In this document: piece after piece, positions 34,801 through 41,597 of the stretch
Layout: each line of letters begins with the position of its first letter
Position numbering within the stretch: the first letter of the stretch is position 1
From: Bryobacterales bacterium
Lineage (GTDB): Bacteria; Acidobacteriota; Terriglobia; Bryobacterales; Bryobacteraceae
Direction: 5' to 3'
DNA length: 41,653 bases
NCBI GenBank assembly: GCA_027459465.1
Contig: DAIDIH010000250.1
Coordinates: forward strand, 1 to 41,653
Notes under the pieces: model-generated
The model's database searches: none
What the model was told of the DNA's origin: nothing
Seen by the model: only the letters and a program-made list of their open reading frames with translations
Made by a program: the position numbers and the translations under genes

Positions 34801-35299
34801 CGGTGTGAGCCACGAGGTGTTCTCGGAGTTTCAGAAGCGCGGGTATCCGATCTTTTCGCAGAGCACGCTGCCGCTCGATGCCGATCTGCTCGACCGTCTC
34901 TTTGGGGACGAAGTGCGGTCCGGCGTGATTCAGAGCCCACTCGATATTTCGGATGTATGGAAAAATTCCTTTTCGGCAAATACGAATCAGAAAATATGGG
35001 CGGCCAAATTTACCGCCCGGCATCCGAATCTGGTGGCGATTGAAGTGTCGAGTTTCAAATGCGGGCACGATGCGCCGATCTACTCAGTGATCGAGGGAAT
35101 TGTTGAGCAGTCGGGCACACCGTATTTTTGTTTCAAGGATCTGGATGAGAACCGCCCGCTCAGTTCGATCCGGCTTCGTGTGGAAACGATCGACTATTTT
35201 CTCAAGCGCTACCAGGAGATCTTGCTGGAGCGCCGTCGCCTGGAGAGGGACATTGAAGCGCAGCTTGCGGTCTATGAAAACGAGCTGCGGCGGGCCTGA
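31865..35299 (+). CDS. Tandem ASKHA-ATPase activase with DUF2229 domain (BcrA/BadF-HgdC type)
   Basis: 1144 residues from the ATG at 31865. Two BadF/BcrA-type ASKHA ATPase domains follow each other: first GLDVGSTTVKAVVVD, IELGGQDAKIIIFKE and NDKCAGGTGAVIDKIA, then GVDGGSTSTKAVLLS, IDVGGQDIKIIVLKDG and NTQCSAGNGYFLQSTA. The cluster-ligand cysteine pairs are Cys142/Cys181 and Cys484/Cys523, both 39 apart like Cys127/Cys166 of the HgdC homodimer. The C-terminal part is DUF2229: RCNFCKNACLRTFIDI, GIPRALNSYIYAPLYSGYLQ, AIDPCFPSKVALAHVHNL and NNACPTSTACPRSVWAAF. Known relatives use ATP to push electrons to very low potential for a dehydratase or a double-cubane partner, here probably the protein encoded directly upstream. 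Last gene of the sigma-54 operon. Confidence 0.92.
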   Translation: MNRHAHDRRNRFLAGLDVGSTTVKAVVVDAETDRVVWRDYRRHETNQAEMVLDFLRRMEEELGIDSTNTRMLTTGSGGAPLTGYLGAKFVQEVTAVSLAVEKLYPEVFSVIELGGQDAKIIIFKEGAGSGRKKKIPSMNDKCAGGTGAVIDKIAAKLRLAPSEMASLPYRGVKLHKVAGKCGVFAETDINGLQKQGAPPEELMASLYDAIVLQNLTVLTRGHTLLPHVLLLGGPNSFLRGMQEAWQANIPKMWSERGVEIPAGRSAEELIRVPEDALYFAALGAIEYGRNEDECEGCYRGTAELEKYLAEGRRRERIQAGTRALAASREELKEFLGRYRKTPFEPARFERGANVRAVVGVDGGSTSTKAVLLSETGDVLLKAYRLSNGNPIEDTKEMFETLRAGVESQGARLEVVGVGTTGYAKDILKEVLDADVALVETVAHCEAALRFFPDPHVIIDVGGQDIKIIVLKDGHVKDFKLNTQCSAGNGYFLQSTAEGFGIRLEDYARVAFAAEAMPVFGYGCAVFLQSDIVGFQRQGWRKEEILAGLAAVLPKNVFLYVAGIPNLASLGSRFILQGGTQNNLAVVKAEADFIRASFAGSGVTPEIFVHEHCAESGAIGAALEALRLWREGRRTSYIGLDAVRQIRYRTTRSEQTRCNFCKNACLRTFIDIHTGSEEREQPESKVPLLAGERRLIVATCEKGAVENVQQMRGIKAHLEEIQAANPNFVEIAGHDVFRPPVVESIADPIPARAWTEAGRRRLERMKNRTNLRVGIPRALNSYIYAPLYSGYLQSLGVRSENIIYSDPTSDDLYRAGSSRGAIDPCFPSKVALAHVHNLIYVKAARRRLDVIFFPMVDVLDSPLTGVQGNNACPTSTACPRSVWAAFTKEKDVFAEQGIVYLAPMLNFANRELFAGQMFEAWSELLGLSAAENQRAVEAGYKALEDYEARLRKRAREALDEIERGDRIGIVMLGRPYHHDAGVSHEVFSEFQKRGYPIFSQSTLPLDADLLDRLFGDEVRSGVIQSPLDISDVWKNSFSANTNQKIWAAKFTARHPNLVAIEVSSFKCGHDAPIYSVIEGIVEQSGTPYFCFKDLDENRPLSSIRLRVETIDYFLKRYQEILLERRRLERDIEAQLAVYENELRRA

Positions 35300-35541
35300 T
35301 TCGGTGTTTCCCTTCGTGCTCTTGGCCCACATTTCTGCCGGGCCCTGATCCGGTGCAGATGCGGCGTCCGAAGGCGCACCTGTCCAGAAGCCGCCGCTTC
35401 GACCGTGCGGACCAATTCTAGTTCCATGCGTACTCGGGGCTCCAAGCGTTCCAGTACTATTTCCTATATCGACGGCGAGGGTGTAAAAACTTGCTCGTAG
35501 TCCTGGTTGCCGTTTTACTGTACTTACGCCAGGTGTTGACC

Positions 35542-35790
35542 CTAGGGATGTCCCCGTAGCCACCACCACAAGTTGTCGACGTCCATGTCACTCAACAGCT
35601 CTAGATCCTTCACAGAAGAGCCGATGATGCGCGCGTGGACGGCAACAGTTGTAATTTGTAAGTCGGTACACGGCCCAACCAACTTCGATGCAACGTTCCT
35701 GATTGCAATGATTCGGACCCGCCGTTCGATAGTGAGAAGGCTCATGCAAGGCCTTAGCCCATTTTCAGGACTCCGACAGTATGTGTGCAT
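35542..35790 (-). CDS. Possible small or decayed open reading frame
   Basis: 82 residues (MHTYCRSPENGL..., ending LWWWLRGHP) of no family I recognise. It stands out because a promoter (35860-35888) precedes it and a good ribosome site GGAGG with a GTG (35810) sits eight bases away; however, that GTG frame stops after 18 codons and is in a different frame from the 82-codon ORF. A single frameshift after the seventh codon would join them. The gene may therefore be broken, or the ORF may be chance. Confidence 0.22.
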   Translation of the reverse strand: MHTYCRSPENGLRPCMSLLTIERRVRIIAIRNVASKLVGPCTDLQITTVAVHARIIGSSVKDLELLSDMDVDNLWWWLRGHP

Positions 35791-35859
35791 CGACGAGCGA
35801 AGCGTTTCACCAAAAGTTCCTCCGAGCTTCAGTGCACACGGCAGCCAGAGTTCTCAAGC

Positions 35860-35888
35860 ATTATAAGCGAGAAGAACGCCAAGTTGAA
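35860..35888 (-). promoter_or_regulatory. Candidate sigma-70 promoter, minus strand
   Basis: On the minus strand TTCAAC (35883-35888), 17 bases, then a perfect TATAAT (35860-35865). The -10 is a full match; the -35 is only partial. A GGAGG ribosome site follows at 35819-35823 with a GTG at 35810. It lies in the AT-rich stretch, where chance matches are more likely. Confidence 0.4.
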
Positions 35889-36383
35889 TAGGGAGAGTGA
35901 AAACAACTCTTCGATGCTGTGTAAGACGAACTGACGATGGCCCAGAACGAATATAACCGGCCACGCGCGGGATGTACTACCCGAGGGGAGTGAAAATCAT
36001 CGGAACGAGGAACTCGGGTGACGCCGGGCTTGAGCTGGCTAAGTTTACGTTATCCAATCAACTTAGTCTCGGATAAGTGGAGGGCAGCCGTTTGGGCGAT
36101 TCGTAATACGAGGGAGACTGACGGCTCGACGGGGCCTGAGCCGGGACTCAGGCCAGCCACCTACGGTGATACCTCCCGGCCGTACGGAGGATTTCGCACG
36201 TGGTGGATCTTGTACGCAAGGCGACGGCCTGCTCTTGAACGAAAGCGGAAAGTTCCGACCCGGATGGATAAAACAATTGTGGCGGAAATGTTTTGGCCAC
36301 GGAAGCGATCGTTTTGGGGCCCACCCGTTTCCCAGGGGAACTACCATGGTGTAACCGGTTGTTGGCGTGGAGACCGAATTTGC

Positions 36384-36473
36384 TGGCGGAGGAAGAGGGA
36401 TTCGAACCCCCGAGCGAGTCACCCCGCTAACGGTTTTCAAGACCGCCGCCTTCAACCACTCGGCCATTCCTCC
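36384..36473 (-). tRNA. tRNA-Ser (anticodon UGA)
   Basis: On the minus strand the sequence folds as a class II tRNA: acceptor GGAGGAA pairs with TTCCTCC, D-arm begins TGGCCGAGTGGTTGAAGGC, anticodon loop CTTGAAA has TGA (36437-36439), a long variable arm follows (typical of Ser), the T-arm contains GGTTCGAATCC, and the 3' CCA is encoded (36384-36386). It reads UCA codons and wobble partners. It lies between the TonB-receptor gene and the AT-rich stretch. Confidence 0.96.
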
Positions 36474-36548
36474 GAAGACAATGGTAGCGAATTTCGCGGC
36501 GCCGCGCGATCCGGCACCCCGGCTCCACCGCGCGCAACGCGCCGTGCG

Positions 36549-39110
36549 CTAGAAGTGGAAGTTCACGCCACCGTAGGCGGTAAACGGCGCGCCGGGGTAG
36601 GCGAGCATGTAGCCGCCTGTGGGCGTGCCGAAGTAGCCGCCGGAAGAGATGAACTCGTAGACGTTGTATCCGTTGTTCAGGACGTTGAGGCCGGCGAAGG
36701 TCAATTCGAAGTGCTTGAAGGGGATCTTCAGGCTCAGGTTCAGGGTGCCGTAGGCGGCCATGGTCTGGTTGCTCGGGGCGCCGACGGTGTTGTCGAAGAC
36801 GTTCTGCGTTCCGATGAACTGGAACTCGCCGGCGGGCTCGAGGGTGAGGCGGTGGAACGCCTTGAAGCTGTAGTAGACGCCGGCGTCGAGGGTTTGGGCC
36901 GGAACGTAGGGGACCGGGGAGCCGTTATAAGCCAGGCCGCTGACCACGTAGTTGGAGTAGTTCGCCTTCTCGAAGTTCAGGTTGGCGAAGACGTGGACGC
37001 TGGAGATGGGGTCGTCGTCAAAGAACACATTCAGGCCGTGATAGACGGAACTTCCGTTGGCTGAGATCACGTCGCCGTTGCTCAACGGAATATCGATTTC
37101 CTGGTACTTATAGTCCTCGTGGTAGAAGGCAGCGCCGAAGATCATGGTGCGGAGCGGACCGGAGCCTTCGGTGTGGATCTTGAAACCGCCTTGCTCGTAG
37201 ATCTGGCGGGCGAGGTGGTAGCTGTTGGGATCTACGGATTGGAACAATCCGCCACCGCCGCCGAGTTCCGGCGCGCGGAGGGCTTCCATGAAACCGCCGT
37301 AGAGCGTCAGCCAGGGAAGCACGTAGTAGGAGGCGTTAACGGAGGGCTCAACGCCGCTACGGTTCTGGTGATTATCGCAAATGGCGCCTTGATTCTTCGT
37401 GTTGCCGGCCACGGAAAACTGGGTTGAAGGACAAAACTGGCTCAGGATTACGCCGGGCGCGAAATTAAAATCCTGGAGAGGCGCCTGGGAATAGCCGACG
37501 TCGAAGCCGACGTAGCGGATGCCGGGGGTAATATGGAGCTTCGAGTAGGGATGAAAATCATCCTGGAGCGCGACCGCGAAATCGTCCTGATTGAAGTAGG
37601 AGGAACGGATCTTACCGCCGATGTTTACCGTGTCATAGCTTCCCCCGAGGAGCGGATCGTAGAAGTTATTCCGGCTGTTGTACATCGTGTGGATGAAGTA
37701 AGCGCCTACGTTGATTAAGTTACCGGATAGACTCTTGGTTACGTCAACCTGGTCGCCGACGGTGTAGGTGTGCGGGTTGTTCCATTCGTCGACCTGCGGG
37801 CCGAGGTTGTAGACATCGTTCAACCGGTCATGGAGGCGGCGGATGTACATATACCACGCCTCGTCCTCGATGCGGGTGGAATCGTCGAGCTTGACGTTGA
37901 AGCGGCCGTTGATGTTGCCCATCTCGTTGGTGTCGTACTTGTTGTAGCTGTCATAGGGCAGAGAGCTGTAAAAGCCGGACGTGGCCTGGCTGTAAACAAC
38001 GCCGCCCGGCTGGCCGTTCATGGTGATGAGGGGATTGGCGGTCATTGGGATGACCTGGGCGCGGTAGCCGGCGCTGTGAGCGAAGTAGCCGCCGAGGTCG
38101 AAGCTGCTGTCTTCGAACGTCTTCAGGGCTTTTGAGTAGACTGCGTAGTCCTTGCTGGGATTATTGAAGCCGTCGGGGCCGGAACGGAAGTCGTCGCCCA
38201 GGTTTCCGCCGGCGGCGACGATGGCTGACCAGCCGTTGTAGACGCCGGAGGCGAGATCGAAGGCGAGGTCGCGCTGGTTGTAACTGCCGTAGCTCGTCCA
38301 CACATCGCCGTGAAACTTGCCAGTGGGCTGGAGAGGGGTGAATTCGATGGAGCCGCCGACGTTGGCGTACCAGCGGTCGATGGGGTCGCCAGGACCGTAC
38401 ACCACGTTGACGTTTTGGATCAACTGGGTCTGCGGTAGCGTGGCGGACTGCCAGAGGTCGGTGGCGGGATCGACGATGGGGAAACCGTCAAAGGTGATGT
38501 TGAGAGAGGCGCCGCCGGTGTATCCGCCATATCCGCCCCATCCCTGGCTGATGCCGTTGAGGGAGACGGTGTACTTTGTAGCGCCGGAGTTGCCGTATCC
38601 GGTGACATTGGCGCCGGGGGCGAGGGAGACCATCTGGGCGGCGCCGGCGATGGGTCCCAGGGTGTCGATTTGTTTCCGGTCGAGGACGCGGATCTGCTCG
38701 TCGGAGGCGAAGACTTCCTGTTCGGAGGGCATGACATTCACTCCGGGAGTGATGTCTCCGTGGACTTCGACGGTCTGCGAGACAGGGCGGAGAGTCAAGG
38801 TGATGCTCAACGATACGGTCTGGCCGGACTGGATCCGTATGTTGGACTGGCGGTACATATCGAAGTCGGTTTGATTCACAAGCAGCGAGTAAGTGCCCGG
38901 CGCGACGTTGGTGACCTGAAAAGCGCCGTTGGCGTCGGTGGTGGCCCGGGTCGCCGTGTGGGTGGAAGCTTCGGTGAGAGTGATCTGGGCGCCCGGCACA
39001 GCGGCTCCGCTCGCATCGGCTATCGTGCCTCGAACGCCACCCGGCGTCTGACTCCAAACAGAGACAGATACAACCAACAAAGTACAAAGAACAGCAAGGC
39101 GATTCGCCAA
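36549..39110 (-). CDS. TonB-dependent receptor with carboxypeptidase-regulatory-like N-terminal domain
   Basis: Outer-membrane barrel receptor of 853 residues. The TTG start at 39110 is supported by GGAGG nine bases upstream. A signal peptide ends near VWSQT. Residues about 24-105 are a carboxypeptidase-regulatory-like sandwich (VRGTIADASGAAVPGAQITL; NGAFQVTNVAPGTYSLLVNQ), the hallmark of acidobacterial and Bacteroidetes receptors. A plug domain follows (about 125-250; IRVLDRKQIDTLGPIAGAAQ), with a Gly/Tyr/Trp-rich stretch GISQGWGGYGGYTGG. The remainder is amphipathic beta-barrel ending in NFHF, with the usual C-terminal Phe for barrel insertion. It imports an unknown large or scarce nutrient. 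It is shorter than the roughly 1,000-1,200 residues typical of Oar-like members. Upstream of its start the 5' region is AT-rich. Confidence 0.9.
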   Translation of the reverse strand: MANRLAVLCTLLVVSVSVWSQTPGGVRGTIADASGAAVPGAQITLTEASTHTATRATTDANGAFQVTNVAPGTYSLLVNQTDFDMYRQSNIRIQSGQTVSLSITLTLRPVSQTVEVHGDITPGVNVMPSEQEVFASDEQIRVLDRKQIDTLGPIAGAAQMVSLAPGANVTGYGNSGATKYTVSLNGISQGWGGYGGYTGGASLNITFDGFPIVDPATDLWQSATLPQTQLIQNVNVVYGPGDPIDRWYANVGGSIEFTPLQPTGKFHGDVWTSYGSYNQRDLAFDLASGVYNGWSAIVAAGGNLGDDFRSGPDGFNNPSKDYAVYSKALKTFEDSSFDLGGYFAHSAGYRAQVIPMTANPLITMNGQPGGVVYSQATSGFYSSLPYDSYNKYDTNEMGNINGRFNVKLDDSTRIEDEAWYMYIRRLHDRLNDVYNLGPQVDEWNNPHTYTVGDQVDVTKSLSGNLINVGAYFIHTMYNSRNNFYDPLLGGSYDTVNIGGKIRSSYFNQDDFAVALQDDFHPYSKLHITPGIRYVGFDVGYSQAPLQDFNFAPGVILSQFCPSTQFSVAGNTKNQGAICDNHQNRSGVEPSVNASYYVLPWLTLYGGFMEALRAPELGGGGGLFQSVDPNSYHLARQIYEQGGFKIHTEGSGPLRTMIFGAAFYHEDYKYQEIDIPLSNGDVISANGSSVYHGLNVFFDDDPISSVHVFANLNFEKANYSNYVVSGLAYNGSPVPYVPAQTLDAGVYYSFKAFHRLTLEPAGEFQFIGTQNVFDNTVGAPSNQTMAAYGTLNLSLKIPFKHFELTFAGLNVLNNGYNVYEFISSGGYFGTPTGGYMLAYPGAPFTAYGGVNFHF

Positions 39111-39330
39111 GTTACACTTCCTCCGGGTGGATATTTTTAAATACTTAGAGTGCGAGCAAGTTGGGCCGGCGACGACGAGGTCCGGCCTGCACTAGTAGCA
39201 ATCGTAGTAGCGAGGCGGTTGCGCGAAAATTACGCCGGCGTGAAGTTTCAGTTACAACGAGCTATTTCCGATGGAACCCGGGCCGCGACGCCGCGGAGCA
39301 AGGGAGGAGAGATTCGATACTCTGGAGGCG

Positions 39331-40164
39331 ATGGGCTTTGAAGGGCGGCGGGTGATTTCGCTCGAAAGCCGGCGTGCGGCCGAGATGGCGGAGTTGATTC
39401 GCCGGCAAGGCGGAGAGGTGTTTTCGGCGCCCGCGATGCGTGAAGTGCCGGCTGAGGCGAGTGGGGCTTCCGAGTTTGGCGAACGGCTTTTGGGCGGCGG
39501 GTTCGACATGATGGTTTTGCTTACCGGCGTCGGCGCGCGGGCGCTTCGCCGTGCTCTGGCTGAACGGTTTTCCGAAGAACGGTTCCTGGAAGCGCTGCGA
39601 TCCCTTGCGGTCGTGGTGAGGGGTCCGAAACCAGCCGCGGTGTTGCGTGAGTGGAAAGTGCCGATCGCGGCGATTGCGCCGGAGCCGAACACGTGGCGTG
39701 AAGTGCTGGCGGTGACCGAGGGGCGGCCCGAGCGGCGTGTTGCCGTGCAGGAGTATGGGCGGCCCAATCCGGAGTTGGTCGCTGGACTCGAGGCACGGGG
39801 CGCCGAGGTGACGACGGTCCGGGTGTACCAATGGGATTTGCCGGAGGACACGGCGGCGCTTCGCGAAGCCGCGCAGAGGATTGCGCGGGGCGAAGTGGAA
39901 TTCGTCCTGTTCACGACTTCGGCCCAGATGCTGCATCTGGCGCGGACGGCGGCCGAAGAGGGGATCGAGCGGCCGATGATGGAGGGCCTGCGGCGGATGG
40001 TGGTCGCCTCGATTGGACCGACGACGACCGAGACGCTGGAGGAGTACGGCATCCGGCCGGATTTTGAGCCGAGCCATCCAAAGATGGGCTTTCTTGTCCA
40101 GGAGGTCGCCGCGCGCGCCGGGGAACTCGCCGCGCGAAAGAGCGCCGGCTCAGCCCATGCCTAA
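39331..40164 (+). CDS. hemD: Uroporphyrinogen-III synthase
   Basis: Cyclises hydroxymethylbilane to uroporphyrinogen III in haem and corrin synthesis; cytoplasmic. I start at the ATG at 39331 (MGFEGRRVISLESRRAAEM), which matches the family's usual opening (G-R-R-V-x-x-x-x-x-R), although the ribosome-like GGAGG is only two bases away. An ATG at 39271 would add 20 residues and cannot be excluded. Two similar alpha/beta lobes are visible: LLTGVGARALRRALAERF in the first and GEVEFVLFTTSAQMLHLART in the second, then VASIGPTTTETLEEYGIRPD, the typical late motif. The low identity among HemD proteins makes this call rest on that layout. Its last bases overlap the atpZ-like gene by eight. Confidence 0.82.
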   Translation: MGFEGRRVISLESRRAAEMAELIRRQGGEVFSAPAMREVPAEASGASEFGERLLGGGFDMMVLLTGVGARALRRALAERFSEERFLEALRSLAVVVRGPKPAAVLREWKVPIAAIAPEPNTWREVLAVTEGRPERRVAVQEYGRPNPELVAGLEARGAEVTTVRVYQWDLPEDTAALREAAQRIARGEVEFVLFTTSAQMLHLARTAAEEGIERPMMEGLRRMVVASIGPTTTETLEEYGIRPDFEPSHPKMGFLVQEVAARAGELAARKSAGSAHA

Positions 40165-40378
40165 GAAGAACATGAACGATCCGTTCCAACTTCTGGGACG
40201 GTATTCCTACCTTGCCTTCCTGCTGCCGGTTTCGACGTTCATCGGATACGCGATCGGGTATTTGCTGGACAAGATATTTCACACGCACTTCCTCTACCTG
40301 GTGTTCCTATTGCTAGGGATTGCGTCCGGGTTTATTGAGTTGATTCGAGAGTTGAATCGCGATGCCGGCAACCAGTGA
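40157..40378 (+). CDS. AtpZ/AtpI-type small F0 accessory protein
   Basis: 73 residues starting at an ATG that overlaps the hemD stop. Two hydrophobic helices (YSYLAFLLPVSTFIGYAIGY; FLYLVFLLLGIASGFIELI) joined by a short loop with LLDKIFHTH match the AtpZ family, which aids magnesium entry or assembly of the c-ring in some bacteria. It is directly followed by, and overlaps by 17 bases, the AtpI-like gene, so the two are translated together at the head of the F0 operon. Confidence 0.8.
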   Translation: MPKKNMNDPFQLLGRYSYLAFLLPVSTFIGYAIGYLLDKIFHTHFLYLVFLLLGIASGFIELIRELNRDAGNQ

Positions 40379-40742
40379 CGAGGAGCGCTACGAGCGCTCG
40401 ATGCGGCGGATCGAGCGGTGGATCGGAGTGGTGGCGGTGGCGGGCGCTGGCTATGCGGCGGTGGCGCACGGTTGGCGGAATGGGATCGGATTCGCGGCGG
40501 GCGCGGCGTTTTCCTGGTTCAGTTTCCGCCACTGGAAAGGGTTCGTCGAGGGGCTGGGAACAACGGCGCGCAAGCGGGGAAGCCTCTGGTGGATCGCGCG
40601 TTTGGCGCTGATCGCAATCCTCGCTTATGTTATAGTTAAGGTTTTGAATGTGAGGCTCGTTGCCCTACTGGCCGGGCTTCTGGTCGCTGCTGCGGCGGCC
40701 GTCATTGAGATCCTATATCAACTGTTGCTCCCCGGGGAATAG
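40362..40742 (+). CDS. ATP synthase subunit I (AtpI)-like membrane protein
   Basis: 126 residues with four hydrophobic segments after a charged N terminus (SDEERYERSMRRIERWIG). The length, position between the AtpZ-like gene and atpB, and helix pattern (GIGFAAGAAFSWFSFRHWK; LLAGLLVAAAAAVIEILYQL) match the ATP synthase I family, proposed to assist c-ring assembly. Sequence conservation is low in this family, so context carries much of the weight. The ATG overlaps the previous gene by 17 bases. Confidence 0.78.
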   Translation: MPATSDEERYERSMRRIERWIGVVAVAGAGYAAVAHGWRNGIGFAAGAAFSWFSFRHWKGFVEGLGTTARKRGSLWWIARLALIAILAYVIVKVLNVRLVALLAGLLVAAAAAVIEILYQLLLPGE

Positions 40743-40751
40743 ACTCGAACC

Positions 40752-41486
40752 ATGCAGGAACACGAGAACTGGCTTGCGGCCCTGTTGAACCATGCACTGG
40801 CCGGTCCGGCGAACGCCGTGCTGGACGCGGTGAAGCTGTCTCACGATGCGGCGCATCCGTGGTCCGGATGGATGGCGATGGAACTGCTCGTGGCGGCGAT
40901 CGTTGTGGTCGTTTTCGCGGTGCTGCGATCGCAACTTTCGATGGACGCTCCGGGAAGGATGCAGCACATCTTCGAAGCGGTTTATTCGTTCCTGAAGAGC
41001 CAGACGGAGGAATCGGTTGAGCATCACGGCGAGAAGTACCTGGGCTTCTTCGGGACGATTTTCATTTTCGTTCTGTTCATGAACCTGATCGGGCTGATCC
41101 CCGGTTTTGAGTCGCCGACGATGTTCCCAATGGTTCCGGCGGGCTGCGCGGTGGCTGTTTTCCTTTATTACAACTGGGCGGGCATCCGCGAGCACGGCAT
41201 CGGCAAGCACCTGGCGCATTTCGCCGGTCCGATGCCCGCGATCGCGCCGCTGATGATTCCGATTGAGATTATCAGCCACCTGGCGCGCCCGCTATCGCTG
41301 ACGATCCGCCTGTTCGCGAACATGTTCGCTGGCGAGAAGGTGACGTTTGCGTTCATGGCGCTGGTTCCGTTGGCGGTTCCGGCGGTGTTCCTTGGCCTGC
41401 ATGTGTTCGTCAGCTTTCTTCAGGCATACATTTTCGCGCTGCTAGCGATGATTTACGTCGGCATCGCGGTGGCGCACGAGCATTGA
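40752..41486 (+). CDS. atpB: F0F1 ATP synthase subunit a
   Basis: 244 residues, six to seven hydrophobic helices, inner membrane. It forms the proton half-channels against the c-ring. The family motif is near residues 176-195: ARPLSLTIRLFANMFAGE, with the essential arginine at about residue 186. FFGTIFIFVLFMNLIGLIPG (helix with N-L-x-G-L-x-P) and the C-terminal FLQAYIFALLAMIYVGIAVA are also diagnostic. It follows the AtpI-like gene by nine bases and precedes atpE, so this is the start of a standard atp operon. Confidence 0.97.
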   Translation: MQEHENWLAALLNHALAGPANAVLDAVKLSHDAAHPWSGWMAMELLVAAIVVVVFAVLRSQLSMDAPGRMQHIFEAVYSFLKSQTEESVEHHGEKYLGFFGTIFIFVLFMNLIGLIPGFESPTMFPMVPAGCAVAVFLYYNWAGIREHGIGKHLAHFAGPMPAIAPLMIPIEIISHLARPLSLTIRLFANMFAGEKVTFAFMALVPLAVPAVFLGLHVFVSFLQAYIFALLAMIYVGIAVAHEH

Positions 41487-41500
41487 GTTTATAAGCGGTT

Positions 41501-41547
41501 CCGGCATTATAGCCGGTGGGTGTGAGCTACCCATCCCCCAGGGTGGG
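41501..41547 (+). promoter_or_regulatory. Inter-gene leader with two small hairpins before atpE
   Basis: Between atpB and atpE, CCGGC/GCCGG (41501-41505 and 41512-41516, loop ATTATA) and CCCATCC/GGGTGGG (41530-41536 and 41541-41547, one G-U pair, loop CCCA) can form hairpins. They lie 50-100 bases before the atpE start. In E. coli the sequence before atpE raises its translation to match the ten or so c-subunits per complex; a similar role here is a guess. Confidence 0.4.
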
Positions 41548-41597
41548 ACCAGAACCACCTCCCCGCCGGCACATTAATCGGCAAGGAGAGAAAGACC

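Larger units (their letters stand above)
35300..36383. other. Long lower-GC stretch with little coding capacity, next to tRNA-Ser
   Basis: About 1.08 kb without a convincing gene. From roughly 35400 to 36100 the base composition is clearly more AT-rich than the flanking genes. Contents: a minus-strand promoter and short frame (separate entries), overlapping weak open frames on the plus strand (35573-35866), and a perfect 8-base hairpin GGCCTGAG/CTCAGGCC at 36133-36154 with a six-base loop, not followed by a U-run. A second hairpin CCTCC/GGAGG lies near 36172-36190. It could be remnants of an element integrated next to the tRNA, or an unrecognised structured RNA. No transposase or integrase was seen. 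Confidence 0.45.

Noticed and set aside
36133..36154. Hairpin as a rho-independent terminator
   Set aside because: The 8-base stem is perfect but no T-run follows on either strand.
36018..37064. A 348-residue plus-strand frame across the tRNA-Ser and the TonB gene
   Set aside because: It runs through the tRNA and is opposite the receptor; its translation over the tRNA is the usual antisense artefact.
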